NCBI GenBank assembly: GCA_029865195.1
Contig: JAOUHH010000171.1
Location: 1-6,294 of the forward strand
Direction of reading: 5' to 3'
Origin: Desulfobulbaceae bacterium
GTDB taxonomy: Bacteria; Desulfobacterota; Desulfobulbia; Desulfobulbales; UBA5123
DNA length: 6,294 bases
How positions within the stretch are numbered: the first letter of the stretch is position 1; the number at the start of each line of letters is the position of its first letter. This document shows, piece after piece, positions 1 through 6,108 of this stretch. The position numbers were made by a program, and so were the translations under genes. Below the pieces are notes generated by a model. The model did not search any database and was not told the origin of the DNA. It saw only the letters and a list, made by a program, of their open reading frames with translations.

Positions 1-495
1 GCGCGGATGATCGGGCATGTCACCTATCTGTCCGATGAGGCGATGCGCCGCAAGTTCGGCCGGCAGCTACAGAACAGGGATGCCTTTTCCTTCAACTTTG
101 ACGCCGATTTCCAAGTGGAGAGCTATCTGCGGTACCAGGGCACCAAGTTCGTGGAGCGGTTTGACGCCAACTCCTTCCTCTACATCACCAAGGCCGCCGA
201 TTATTTCGATATCGCCGATGAAGGGGAGGGGGGGCTTGCCGGCGCCTTCGCTAGGGCGCGGGCAAGGTTTCTGGTGGTTTCCTTTTCTTCGGATTGGCTC
301 TACCCGACCTCACGGTCGCGGAAGATGGTGCAGGCGATGAAGAAAAACGGTCTGGATGTAAGCTTCTGCGAGATCGAGGCGGAGTGGGGGCATGATGCCT
401 TCCTCCTTCCCAACCCTCGCTTGAGCGAGCTGTTGCGCGGTTTTCTCGATCGTGTTGCGCGAGAAGAGCGTACCAAGGCAGGGCAGGAGGCATAA
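1..495 (+). CDS. metX: Homoserine O-acyltransferase MetX, C-terminal part (5' end outside window)
   Basis: This enzyme acylates the hydroxyl of L-homoserine, normally from acetyl-CoA and in some lineages succinyl-CoA, as the first committed step of methionine synthesis in the cytoplasm. The reading frame is open from base 1 (Ala-Arg before the first internal Met), so the gene starts upstream and only about the last 164 residues are present. The fragment begins in the family-typical stretch around MIGHVTYLSDEAM and continues through FVERFDANSFLY. It contains the two late members of the alpha/beta-hydrolase catalytic triad: Asp in FSSDWLYP (bases 292-294) and His in WGHDAFLL (bases 391-393). 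The nucleophile Ser lies outside the window. The stop is followed three bases later by metW, whose ribosome binding site lies inside the end of this gene. Acetyl versus succinyl specificity cannot be read from this part. Confidence 0.95.
   Translation, partial: ARMIGHVTYLSDEAMRRKFGRQLQNRDAFSFNFDADFQVESYLRYQGTKFVERFDANSFLYITKAADYFDIADEGEGGLAGAFARARARFLVVSFSSDWLYPTSRSRKMVQAMKKNGLDVSFCEIEAEWGHDAFLLPNPRLSELLRGFLDRVAREERTKAGQEA
485..490 (+). promoter_or_regulatory. Shine-Dalgarno site of metW
   Basis: AGGAGG lies eight bases before the metW ATG at 499 and overlaps the last codons of metX. It is a strong match to the anti-Shine-Dalgarno sequence, fixes the metW start, and supports coupled translation of the pair. 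Confidence 0.85.
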
Positions 496-498
496 TCC

Positions 499-1134
499 AT
501 GCGTTTTGATCTGCAGGTTATCGCCTCCTGGATCGAGCCGGGCGCCAAGGTGCTTGACCTCGGTTGCAGCGAGGGCAACCTTCTTTACTACCTGAAGGAA
601 GAGAAGGGCATCCGCGGCACCGGCATCGAGAGCCGTGAGAACAAGGTTGCCCAGTGTATCGCCAGCGGCCTAACGGTGTTACAGGGCGATCTCAACACCG
701 AGGTGGTGGATTACCCGGATAATGCCTTCGATTATGTGATCCTCAGCCAGACCCTGCAACAGGTCTATGCCCCCGACACCCTGATCGTGGAACTCCTGCG
801 AATCGGCAAACAGGTGATCGTCAGTTTTCCCAATTTCGCCCATTGGCGAAATCGGTTACAGTTGCTGGTGACCGGCAAGGCACCGGTGAGCAAGCAGTTG
901 CCGTTTGAATGGTACAACACCCCCAATATCCGGGTGATCACCATCCGGGATTTTTACCGTTTTGCCCGCAAGATGGGGATTCGGATCGAGAAAGGGGCGG
1001 CAATCAACAGCGATCATCACGCCGATACCGGCAATATCGTCTCCTTTCTCCCCAATCTGCGCGCCAGCTACGGTATCTTTCTGATCTCCGGCGTCAATGG
1101 CGAGGCAATAAAGGGCGGCAACGCGAAAATTTAG
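499..1134 (+). CDS. metW: Methionine biosynthesis protein MetW
   Basis: MetW is a small cytoplasmic protein with a class I SAM-methyltransferase fold, found next to metX in many proteobacteria and considered a partner needed for full MetX function. The 211 residues fit the family length. Motif I, VLDLGCSEG, is at residues 18-26; the acidic end of strand beta-2 is Glu45 in GTGIES; the later motif around FDYVILSQTLQQV is also family-typical, as is SFPNFAHWRNR. The central Ser-Glu of motif I, where many MetW proteins have Gly-Asp, is a mild variation. The start at 499 is supported by the AGGAGG site and by methionine directly ahead of the conserved N-terminus. The gene sits three bases after the metX stop, so the two are surely co-transcribed. 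Whether MetW itself methylates anything is unknown. Confidence 0.93.
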   Translation: MRFDLQVIASWIEPGAKVLDLGCSEGNLLYYLKEEKGIRGTGIESRENKVAQCIASGLTVLQGDLNTEVVDYPDNAFDYVILSQTLQQVYAPDTLIVELLRIGKQVIVSFPNFAHWRNRLQLLVTGKAPVSKQLPFEWYNTPNIRVITIRDFYRFARKMGIRIEKGAAINSDHHADTGNIVSFLPNLRASYGIFLISGVNGEAIKGGNAKI

Positions 1135-1155
1135 GCTTATCATAGGTTTGCGTCG

Positions 1156-1611
1156 ATGCGCATGCGGATGTTTACTCTGTGTTGGTTGCTGGTCTTGCTT
1201 TGCGGTGGCGTCGGTACCGCCGTGGCGGCAACGGTCAACCCCCACCTCAAGCCCGAACCGTGCAAGGCTTGTCACACCAAGGTGCCCAGCGATGAAGAGG
1301 CCAGCTCTGGCCAGTATTTTCACACCAAGGCAACCATCGATGAAACCTGCAAGGTGTGTCATTCCTGCTGCCGGATCGGCATGACCCACCTTGAGATGCG
1401 CCATCCCTCCGATATCAAGGATTGGGATCGCAGTCGCTTCAAGGCACCCCAAACCCTGCCGCTGCACAACGGCAAGATCACCTGCAATACCTGCCATTAC
1501 CACCGCGCCCCGGATGAACCCACCATCCATCTATTGCGTAAGGTCAAGGTCGGCGACCGCTTCGGCATGGACTGGTCCGAGCTCTGCCGGGACTGCCACG
1601 TCGGGTATTGA
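1156..1611 (+). CDS. Exported tetraheme c-type cytochrome
   Basis: This is a 151-residue protein with four CXXCH heme-attachment motifs: CKACH (36-40), CKVCH (65-69), CNTCH (110-114) and CRDCH (144-148). A Sec-type signal peptide is evident: basic start MRMR, hydrophobic core TLCWLLVLL, and an AVAA cleavage region near residues 22-25, giving a periplasmic electron carrier. Cys16 does not sit in a good lipobox, so it is probably not a lipoprotein. Seven other histidines in the mature part (30, 56, 78, 83, 104, 116, 125) are enough to supply four distal ligands; His104 in PLHNGKITC is in the typical spot. Spacing between motifs is irregular and no exact subfamily (c3, c7, NapC-like) is claimed. 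Two extra cysteines, 71 and 72, follow the second motif. The start is weakly determined: AGG lies nine bases upstream, and Met3 or Met5 would also preserve the signal peptide. It follows metW by 21 bases on the same strand and may be read through from metXW. Its electron partners are unknown. Confidence 0.88.
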   Translation: MRMRMFTLCWLLVLLCGGVGTAVAATVNPHLKPEPCKACHTKVPSDEEASSGQYFHTKATIDETCKVCHSCCRIGMTHLEMRHPSDIKDWDRSRFKAPQTLPLHNGKITCNTCHYHRAPDEPTIHLLRKVKVGDRFGMDWSELCRDCHVGY

Positions 1612-1629
1612 GCCCGTTTTCCCCCCTCT

Positions 1630-1644
1630 CGCCGACCATCGGCG
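1630..1644 (+). other. Hairpin downstream of the cytochrome gene
   Basis: CGCCGA and TCGGCG form a perfect 6-bp stem around the 3-base loop CCA, 18 bases after the cytochrome stop. No T-run follows, so it is not a classical intrinsic terminator; it may protect the 3' end of the metXW-cytochrome message or assist factor-dependent termination. Confidence 0.4.
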
Positions 1645-1694
1645 CCGCTGTACCGCCTCAGGGCCTGTGCCTCTTGGCGGAATTGCCGCACCTG

Positions 1695-1723
1695 TTGACA
1701 TGTCCCCCCGTTGGCCCTTAAAT
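1695..1723 (+). promoter_or_regulatory. Sigma-70-type promoter for the stress protein/ATPase operon
   Basis: A perfect -35 box TTGACA (1695-1700) is followed after 17 bases by TTAAAT (1718-1723), which matches four of six positions of the -10 consensus. This places the transcription start near 1730 and leaves a leader of about 65 bases before the stress-protein ATG. It lies in the only sizeable gap upstream of the operon, which supports it. The -10 box also lies within a short imperfect inverted repeat (GGCC-C-TTA at 1713-1720 against TAAGGCC at 1728-1734, followed by GTTTTC), which could instead act as a weak terminator for the preceding genes. Confidence 0.6.
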
Positions 1724-1745
1724 GAACTAAGGCCGTTTTCATTGG

Positions 1746-1761
1746 GAGGCGGAATCGCCTC
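1746..1761 (+). promoter_or_regulatory. Leader hairpin upstream of the stress-protein gene
   Basis: GAGGCG and CGCCTC form a perfect 6-bp stem with loop GAAT. The left arm belongs to GGGAGG (1744-1749), a strong Shine-Dalgarno-like sequence, so the hairpin would hide it. The left arm can alternatively pair with a second GCCTC at 1781-1785, close to the GGAG (1778-1781) that precedes the ATG at 1796. Two exclusive pairings in a short leader are compatible with translational control; this is inferred from the sequence only. Confidence 0.35.
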
Positions 1762-1795
1762 GTTGTCAACCCCAAGCGGAGCCTCGCTCAACGCC

Positions 1796-2641
1796 ATGCA
1801 ACCGCACATCCATCTCGCCTACGATGGCTCCATTAACGCCGACTGGGTTTCCCGCTACGCCCTCCACCTGGCCGCCAACGCCACGGCAAAGAAGATTCAC
1901 CTGGTGCACATCCTGGACGGCGTTCACACCGAGAAGGCGATCAATGCCAAGATTCGGGCGGTGGAGGACGAATGCGTCGCCGAGGGGGTTGAACTCGTCA
2001 AAGAGCTGCGCTTCTTGCGTAGGAACGTCTATAGCTCGCTGCTTGAGGCGATCCCGCCGGGAAGCGAAAACCTTTGCGTCTGCGGCGCCAGGGCCACCTC
2101 AAGGGGCAGGGGGTTTCTTGCCGGTACCATCTCCGAGTTGCTGCTGCGGCGGAAAAGGTTCAACGTGATGGCGATCCGGGTGGTCAAGCCCGGCCTGCTC
2201 GGGGTGCCCCGCGAACTGCTCTTCCCGCTCTCCGGCCATCCCCGGGGCCTTACGGCGATAATGGGTTTTTTCCAACTCATGGCCCCCTCTGTCGATAAGA
2301 TACACCTGCTCCGGGTCATGCATGTCAGCTCCCTCTGGTTTCAGTACATGACCGAGGCCGGCGCCGTGAAGTTGCGGCGCGAGGGGAACGCCTATCTGAA
2401 GAAAATTCTCGATGAGTTCCGCAGCGAGTGTGGAGAGTCCGCCGTCCAGATTGACGGCCGGGTTACGCTCTCCGATGACTGGGTCAAGGAGATACTGATC
2501 CAGGCCAGTCAGCTCCATGCCCAGATGATCATCATGGGCGCCTCGGACCGCAACCTGCCTTCCCGGTTTTTTTACGGCAACAAGATCGAGCAGATCCTTC
2601 GTGAAACACCCTGTGACGTAGGGATTTACCGCGCGTTATGA
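1796..2641 (+). CDS. Universal stress protein, tandem UspA domains
   Basis: This is a 281-residue cytoplasmic protein made of two UspA-type alpha/beta domains, about residues 1-130 and 138-281. Domain 1 opens with the typical HIHLAYDGS strand and has IHLVHI as its second strand. Its nucleotide loop, GARATSRGRGFLAGTIS (97-113), keeps the final Gly-Thr of the ATP-binding pattern G-x2-G-x9-G-S/T, with Ala for the second Gly. Domain 2 ends in GASDRNLPSRFFYGNK (248-263), aligned to the same pattern but with Asp and Asn at key positions, so it probably binds nucleotide poorly or not at all. The frame is open far upstream, but that part is the shadow of the cytochrome gene plus the leader. ATG 1796 fits the family N-terminus; GGAG is 14 bases ahead, rather distant. 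TTG 1763 is a possible alternative start. The stop overlaps the ATPase start as ATGA. USPs act as ATP- or AMP-binding stress regulators; the specific target here is unknown, but the pump is the obvious candidate. Confidence 0.85.
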   Translation: MQPHIHLAYDGSINADWVSRYALHLAANATAKKIHLVHILDGVHTEKAINAKIRAVEDECVAEGVELVKELRFLRRNVYSSLLEAIPPGSENLCVCGARATSRGRGFLAGTISELLLRRKRFNVMAIRVVKPGLLGVPRELLFPLSGHPRGLTAIMGFFQLMAPSVDKIHLLRVMHVSSLWFQYMTEAGAVKLRREGNAYLKKILDEFRSECGESAVQIDGRVTLSDDWVKEILIQASQLHAQMIIMGASDRNLPSRFFYGNKIEQILRETPCDVGIYRAL

Positions 2642-5352
2642 ACGAACCCGGCCGGCAGATTCAGAACCTTGCCAAGGAGAAGATCTTCACCCTGCTGCAC
2701 AGCCGGCCGGAAGGGCTTACCGGCGCAGAGGTCGAGGAACGTTTGCGCCATGTCGGCAGAAACACCTTTGAGGTGCCGGATCGCTGGAAGACCCTGCGCG
2801 GGCTGATCAAGCAGTTCACCAATTTCTTCACCATCCTGCTCATCGTTTCCGCCGGCATCTGCTTCGGCGCCCATTCCATCAACCCCGAGGAAAGCATGGA
2901 TATCCTCGGCTGGGCGCTGGCCGGGGTCGCCCTCCTCAACGCCCTGTTCAGTTTTATTCAGGAGTATCGCGCCGAACGGGCCATGGAGGCCTTGCAGAAG
3001 TTTCTCCCCCAGCTCGTCGAGGTCAGGCGGGAGGGACGCATCGTCAAGGTGCAGGCAACGGAGATCGTTCCCGGCGATCTGCTGATCCTCTCCGAGGGGG
3101 ACAGGATCACCGCCGACGCCCGGATCGTCGAGTCGGAAGGGCTGATGGCGAACAACGCCCCGCTCACCGGCGAGGCGGCTTCGGTCAACCTCACGGCCGC
3201 GCCTTGCGCCAAGCGGCTTACCGAAGCCTCCAACATCGTCTTTGCCGGGTGCAGCATCGTCCGCGGGACCGGCCAGGCGCTCATCTTCGCCACCGGCCTG
3301 CGCACGGAATTCGGCAAACTTGCCCACCTCTCCCAGGCGATCAAGCGCACCCCGTCCCCCCTTGAGCAGGAGACCGCGCACATGGTCAGGGTTCTGACCG
3401 TGATCGCGGTGATCATGGGGGCCATCTTCTTCGGCTACGGGGTGGCCACCGGCAGGCCGTTGTGGGTCAACCTGGTATTCATGATGGGGATTATCGTCGC
3501 CAACGTGCCGGAGGGGTTGCTGCCCACCTTCACCCTCTCCCTGGCCATGGGCAGCCTGCGGATGGCGAAAAAGAACGTGCTGGTCAAGAGTCTGAACGCG
3601 GTGGAGGCCCTTGGGGCCGTGCATGTGGTATGTTCGGACAAGACCGGCACCCTCACCATGAACAGCCTCTCCATCACCGAGATCACCGATCCCTTGACCG
3701 GTGCTGCCGTCGCCCCCGGTCTTTATCGCCAAACCCTGGCCTTGGCCCTGTCCGCCTCCGAGGTCCGCGTCACCGAAAACGGGCTCTCCGGCGACCCTCT
3801 GGATGTCGCTGTGGCGGAAAGGTTTACGGAGGCCGGCGGCGACTTGGCTGCGATACAGACAAACCTCCGCCATTATTTCGCCTTCGACGTTGCCAAACGC
3901 CGCTCCGCCGGCATCGTTGATTATCAAGGGAAAAAAGTCTTCGTGGTCAAGGGCGCCTTCGAGGCCTTGCGGCCCATGTTGGCCGCCGTGGCGAGTGGCG
4001 GGAACGAGAAGATGGGGGAGGGGAGCGTGCCTGCCGATACCGTCAGTCTCGATCAGGCGGAGGCTACGATGAGCGCCATGGCCGCCCGTGGCCTGCGGGT
4101 CATCGTCGTCGCCTTCAAGGTGCTGGAGGATGACCTTGTCACATCGGGCGAGATCCCGGATGCCATGCAGGAGTCCCTTGAGGGTGATCTTATCCTGGCC
4201 GGGCTGATCGGCATCGAGGACCCGGTACGGCCAGAGGTGCCGGCGGCGGTGGATAAGTGCCACGGGGCGTCCATCGATGTTATCCTCATCACCGGCGACC
4301 ATCCGGAGACCGCCCTCGCCATCGCCCGGAAGAGCAACATCGTCGCGCCCGAAGAGGTTGCCCATGCCTGCGCGATGACCGGTGAAGAGCTCTCTTCACA
4401 CCGGGAAGAAGAGTTGATGGCGAAGCTTGCGCAGGGTATACGGGTGTTCGCCCGCACCACCCCGGAACAGAAGATGAAGATCGTTGCCGCCCTGAAGGCG
4501 ATGGGCAAGGTGGTAGCCATGACCGGCGACGGGGTCAACGATGCCCCGGCCCTGAAGGCCGCCGATGTCGGCATCGCCATGGGCAGGCAAGGCACCGACG
4601 TTGCCAGGGAGTCGGCCCAGATCATCCTCCTCGACGACAATTTCGCCTCCATTGTCGCCGGCATCGAGGAGGGAAGATGCGTCTTTGAAAACATCAAGAA
4701 ATTCACCAACTACGTGCTTGTCTCCAATGGGCCTGAGATCCTTCCCTATCTGCTCTACATCCTCCTGCCGGTGCCGCTGGCCCTCAATGTCATCCATATC
4801 CTGTCCATCGACCTGGGCACGGATATCATTCCCTCCATGGCTTTGGGGCAGGAGCCTCCGGACAGTGAGGCCATGCGCAAGCCTCCCCGCGCTCGGGAGC
4901 AGGGGCTCCTTACCCCCGCGCTCATTACCCACAGCTACCTCTTTCTGGGACTGCTTGAGGGGGCCTGGTCGCTCGCTCTCTTCTTTTACGTGCTGCTAGC
5001 AGGCGGTTGGACCTACGGCCAGGAACTCACCCTGGCGGACCCCCTCTACCGCTCGGCAATGGGGATCGCTCTGTCCACCATCCTGTTGATGCAGATCGGC
5101 AACCTGGTGGGTCGTCGTTTTTCAAGAAGATCCGGGCTCGACAAGGGTATCTTCCGCAACAGGCTTCTGCTGCTCGGGATCATGATCCAGGTGGTTTTCT
5201 CCTGGGCCACCCTCTATTTCCCGCCGATGCAGAAGGTTCTCCACACCGGTCCGGTGCCGTTGTCGATATATGGGCTTGCCTGGTTCGGGATTGTCTTGAT
5301 CTTTGGCGTCGATTATCTGCGCAAACGGATCATGGTGGGGCGGGAGCGGTAA
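2638..5352 (+). CDS. Type II (Na,K-ATPase-like) cation-transporting P-type ATPase
   Basis: This is a 904-residue inner-membrane pump driven by an aspartyl-phosphate cycle. An N-terminal cation-ATPase segment (about 10-60) precedes M1 (about 61-78) and M2 (88-109). The actuator loop TGEA is at 177-180; M3 is about 249-268, and M4 carries PEGLL at 291-295. The phosphorylated Asp334 is in DKTGTLT. The nucleotide-domain KGA is at 438-440, TGDHPET starts at 552 and TGDGVNDAP at 629. M5 to M10 run from about 690 to 893. M4 (VANVPEGLL), M5 (SNGPE, 696-700) and M6 (IDLGTD, 724-729) match the ion-site segments of animal Na,K-ATPase: Glu292, Ser696, Asn697, Glu700, Asp725 and Asp729. The heavy-metal CPC motif is absent. 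TGEA replaces the usual TGES. By eye, M8 Asn822 and M9 Gln851 replace acidic residues of the animal pump's third sodium site. No beta-subunit gene is nearby. The ATG overlaps the stress-protein stop and its own ribosome site is weak (AGGG, 14 bases away), so translation is probably coupled. The transported ion is Na+, K+, H+ or Ca2+ and cannot be fixed from sequence alone. Confidence 0.93.
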   Translation: MNEPGRQIQNLAKEKIFTLLHSRPEGLTGAEVEERLRHVGRNTFEVPDRWKTLRGLIKQFTNFFTILLIVSAGICFGAHSINPEESMDILGWALAGVALLNALFSFIQEYRAERAMEALQKFLPQLVEVRREGRIVKVQATEIVPGDLLILSEGDRITADARIVESEGLMANNAPLTGEAASVNLTAAPCAKRLTEASNIVFAGCSIVRGTGQALIFATGLRTEFGKLAHLSQAIKRTPSPLEQETAHMVRVLTVIAVIMGAIFFGYGVATGRPLWVNLVFMMGIIVANVPEGLLPTFTLSLAMGSLRMAKKNVLVKSLNAVEALGAVHVVCSDKTGTLTMNSLSITEITDPLTGAAVAPGLYRQTLALALSASEVRVTENGLSGDPLDVAVAERFTEAGGDLAAIQTNLRHYFAFDVAKRRSAGIVDYQGKKVFVVKGAFEALRPMLAAVASGGNEKMGEGSVPADTVSLDQAEATMSAMAARGLRVIVVAFKVLEDDLVTSGEIPDAMQESLEGDLILAGLIGIEDPVRPEVPAAVDKCHGASIDVILITGDHPETALAIARKSNIVAPEEVAHACAMTGEELSSHREEELMAKLAQGIRVFARTTPEQKMKIVAALKAMGKVVAMTGDGVNDAPALKAADVGIAMGRQGTDVARESAQIILLDDNFASIVAGIEEGRCVFENIKKFTNYVLVSNGPEILPYLLYILLPVPLALNVIHILSIDLGTDIIPSMALGQEPPDSEAMRKPPRAREQGLLTPALITHSYLFLGLLEGAWSLALFFYVLLAGGWTYGQELTLADPLYRSAMGIALSTILLMQIGNLVGRRFSRRSGLDKGIFRNRLLLLGIMIQVVFSWATLYFPPMQKVLHTGPVPLSIYGLAWFGIVLIFGVDYLRKRIMVGRER

Positions 5353-5360
5353 CAGGTATA

Positions 5361-5399
5361 AAACCTTCACGGCAATGCCGAGGGGTGGCCGGAAGGTTT
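5361..5399 (+). other. Hairpin just after the ATPase stop
   Basis: AAACCTTC (5361-5368) pairs perfectly with GAAGGTTT (5392-5399), enclosing a smaller CGGC-AAT-GCCG hairpin (5370-5380). It begins nine bases after the ATPase stop and could stabilise or end the operon transcript. The lack of a following T-run argues against an ordinary intrinsic terminator. Its left arm overlaps the 11-bp inverted repeat, so the two structures compete. Confidence 0.4.
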
Positions 5400-5416
5400 C
5401 AATGGAGGTCGATAAA

Positions 5417-5454
5417 GTGGGGACAGGGCATGTCTTTGCAAGACCTGACCCCAC
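5417..5454. repeat. REP-like palindrome (GTGGGG...CCCCAC)
   Basis: The stem is GTGGGG/CCCCAC (5417-5422 with 5449-5454), an A-A mismatch, CAGG/CCTG, a five-base bulge GCATG on the left arm, then TCTT/AAGA around a TGC loop. An imperfect stem of this kind with a bulge is typical of REP sequences. The right arm (TTGCAAGACCTGACCCC) resembles a motif I remember as recurring near REP-associated tyrosine transposase genes in proteobacteria; that recollection has not been checked. Confidence 0.5.
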
Positions 5455-5488
5455 GAAAAGGCCTTAAATGCAAGCATCCGCCATGGAT

Positions 5489-5516
5489 TTGGGTTAAGAT
5501 ACGGTCGTAATAATTT
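5489..5516 (+). promoter_or_regulatory. Weak candidate promoter for the YhcH-family gene
   Basis: TTGGGT (5489-5494) and TAATTT (5511-5516) are separated by 16 bases in the most AT-rich part of the gap, 38 bases before the ATG at 5554. Each box matches its consensus only partly (four of six), so this is a tentative call. Confidence 0.25.
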
Positions 5517-5553
5517 TGCTCCTTCCAACCTTCAAACCTCCGGTTTTATACCC

Positions 5554-6000
5554 ATGATCATCGACGCCCTCGACAACGTTTCCCTCTATTCATCCCTTGA
5601 CCCGCGTATCGGTGCCGCCCTGGACTACATCGTGAACACGGATTTTTTGACCATGGCCATCGGCAAACATGCCATTGACGGCGAACGGCTCTTTGCCATC
5701 GTCAACGAGTACCAGACCATCAACCCGACAGAGGTGGAGCTTGAAGGGCACCGCCGGTACATCGATGTTCAGTATCTGGTTGCCGGTAGCGAACTCATCG
5801 GTTATGCACCGCTTACGGGCCAGCCCCTGCTCAAGGAGTATGACGACAAGGAGGATTACGCCCTCTATCGTGGCGAGGCGACTTATGTCCGGCTCAGTGC
5901 CGGCATGTTCGCCATCCTCTATCCCCACGATCTCCACATGCCCTGCATCGGCGAGCCGCCGACAACGGTGCGCAAGGTGGTGGTCAAGGTGATGATCTGA
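5554..6000 (+). CDS. YhcH/YjgK/YiaL family protein (cupin-like beta-sandwich)
   Basis: This is a 148-residue, probably cytoplasmic, single-domain protein of the family once called DUF386. The N-terminus MIIDALDNVSLYSSLDPRI, the signature EGHRRYIDVQYL (residues 64-75) and the late PHDLHMPCI (124-132) followed by the basic strand VRKVVVKV are characteristic. His66, His125 and His128, with nearby Glu and Asp residues, are the likely metal-site candidates in the jelly-roll barrel. Members in enteric bacteria are tied to sugar acid or sialic acid use, and one (YhcH/NanQ) is known as a sialic acid anomerase. No sugar genes are visible here, so the substrate is unknown. The ATG at 5554 fits the family start, yet no Shine-Dalgarno sequence precedes it: the bases just upstream are the right arm of the 11-bp inverted repeat. 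The length is normal and the gene looks intact. Confidence 0.88.
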   Translation: MIIDALDNVSLYSSLDPRIGAALDYIVNTDFLTMAIGKHAIDGERLFAIVNEYQTINPTEVELEGHRRYIDVQYLVAGSELIGYAPLTGQPLLKEYDDKEDYALYRGEATYVRLSAGMFAILYPHDLHMPCIGEPPTTVRKVVVKVMI

Positions 6001-6108
6001 ACAGACAGACTGACGTAAAATTCCAGGATGAACTTGCATGATCCGTGGGGAGGGGGAGGGGGCTGCGACCGTGTTCCCGGCCGCGGGCATTACATGATAA
6101 TCGTCGGG

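Larger units (their letters stand above)
5355..5552. repeat. Possible miniature element bounded by 11-bp perfect inverted repeats
   Basis: GGTATAAAACC (5355-5365) and its exact reverse complement GGTTTTATACC (5542-5552) bound a 198-base AT/GC-mosaic segment that fills almost the whole gap between the ATPase and the next gene. Inside are at least two further hairpins and purine-rich GGAAGGTTT/AACCTTC copies in both orientations. No open reading frame of note lies within. The layout resembles a MITE or a REP/BIME-like element. The flanking dinucleotide CA (5353-5354 and 5553-5554) is the only hint of a target duplication and is too short to prove insertion. Confidence 0.5.

Noticed and set aside
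856..1530. 224-codon minus-strand open frame across metW and the cytochrome gene
   Set aside because: It lies antisense to two well-supported genes and shows no motif or ribosome binding site of note.
1391..1795. Upstream extension of the stress-protein reading frame
   Set aside because: The extension overlaps the cytochrome gene in another frame, reads as low-complexity Arg/Pro/Ser sequence, and crosses the promoter; the UspA fold starts at the ATG at 1796.
2626..4365. 579-codon open frame on the minus strand opposite the ATPase gene
   Set aside because: Its translation is dominated by Gly, Asp, His and Arg with no recognisable domain, as expected for a GC-rich shadow of a real gene; the opposite strand encodes an unmistakable P-type ATPase.
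5007..5510. 167-codon plus-strand frame over the ATPase 3' end and the repeat region
   Set aside because: Most of it is an alternative frame of the ATPase; the rest runs through hairpins with no domain signal.
5353..5553. CRISPR array or tRNA in the hairpin-rich gap
   Set aside because: There are no regularly spaced direct repeats and no cloverleaf or CCA-end pattern; the repeats are inverted and occur once.
5590..6090. 166-codon minus-strand frame opposite the YhcH-family gene
   Set aside because: The plus-strand frame has clear family motifs, and the minus-strand product resembles nothing recognisable.
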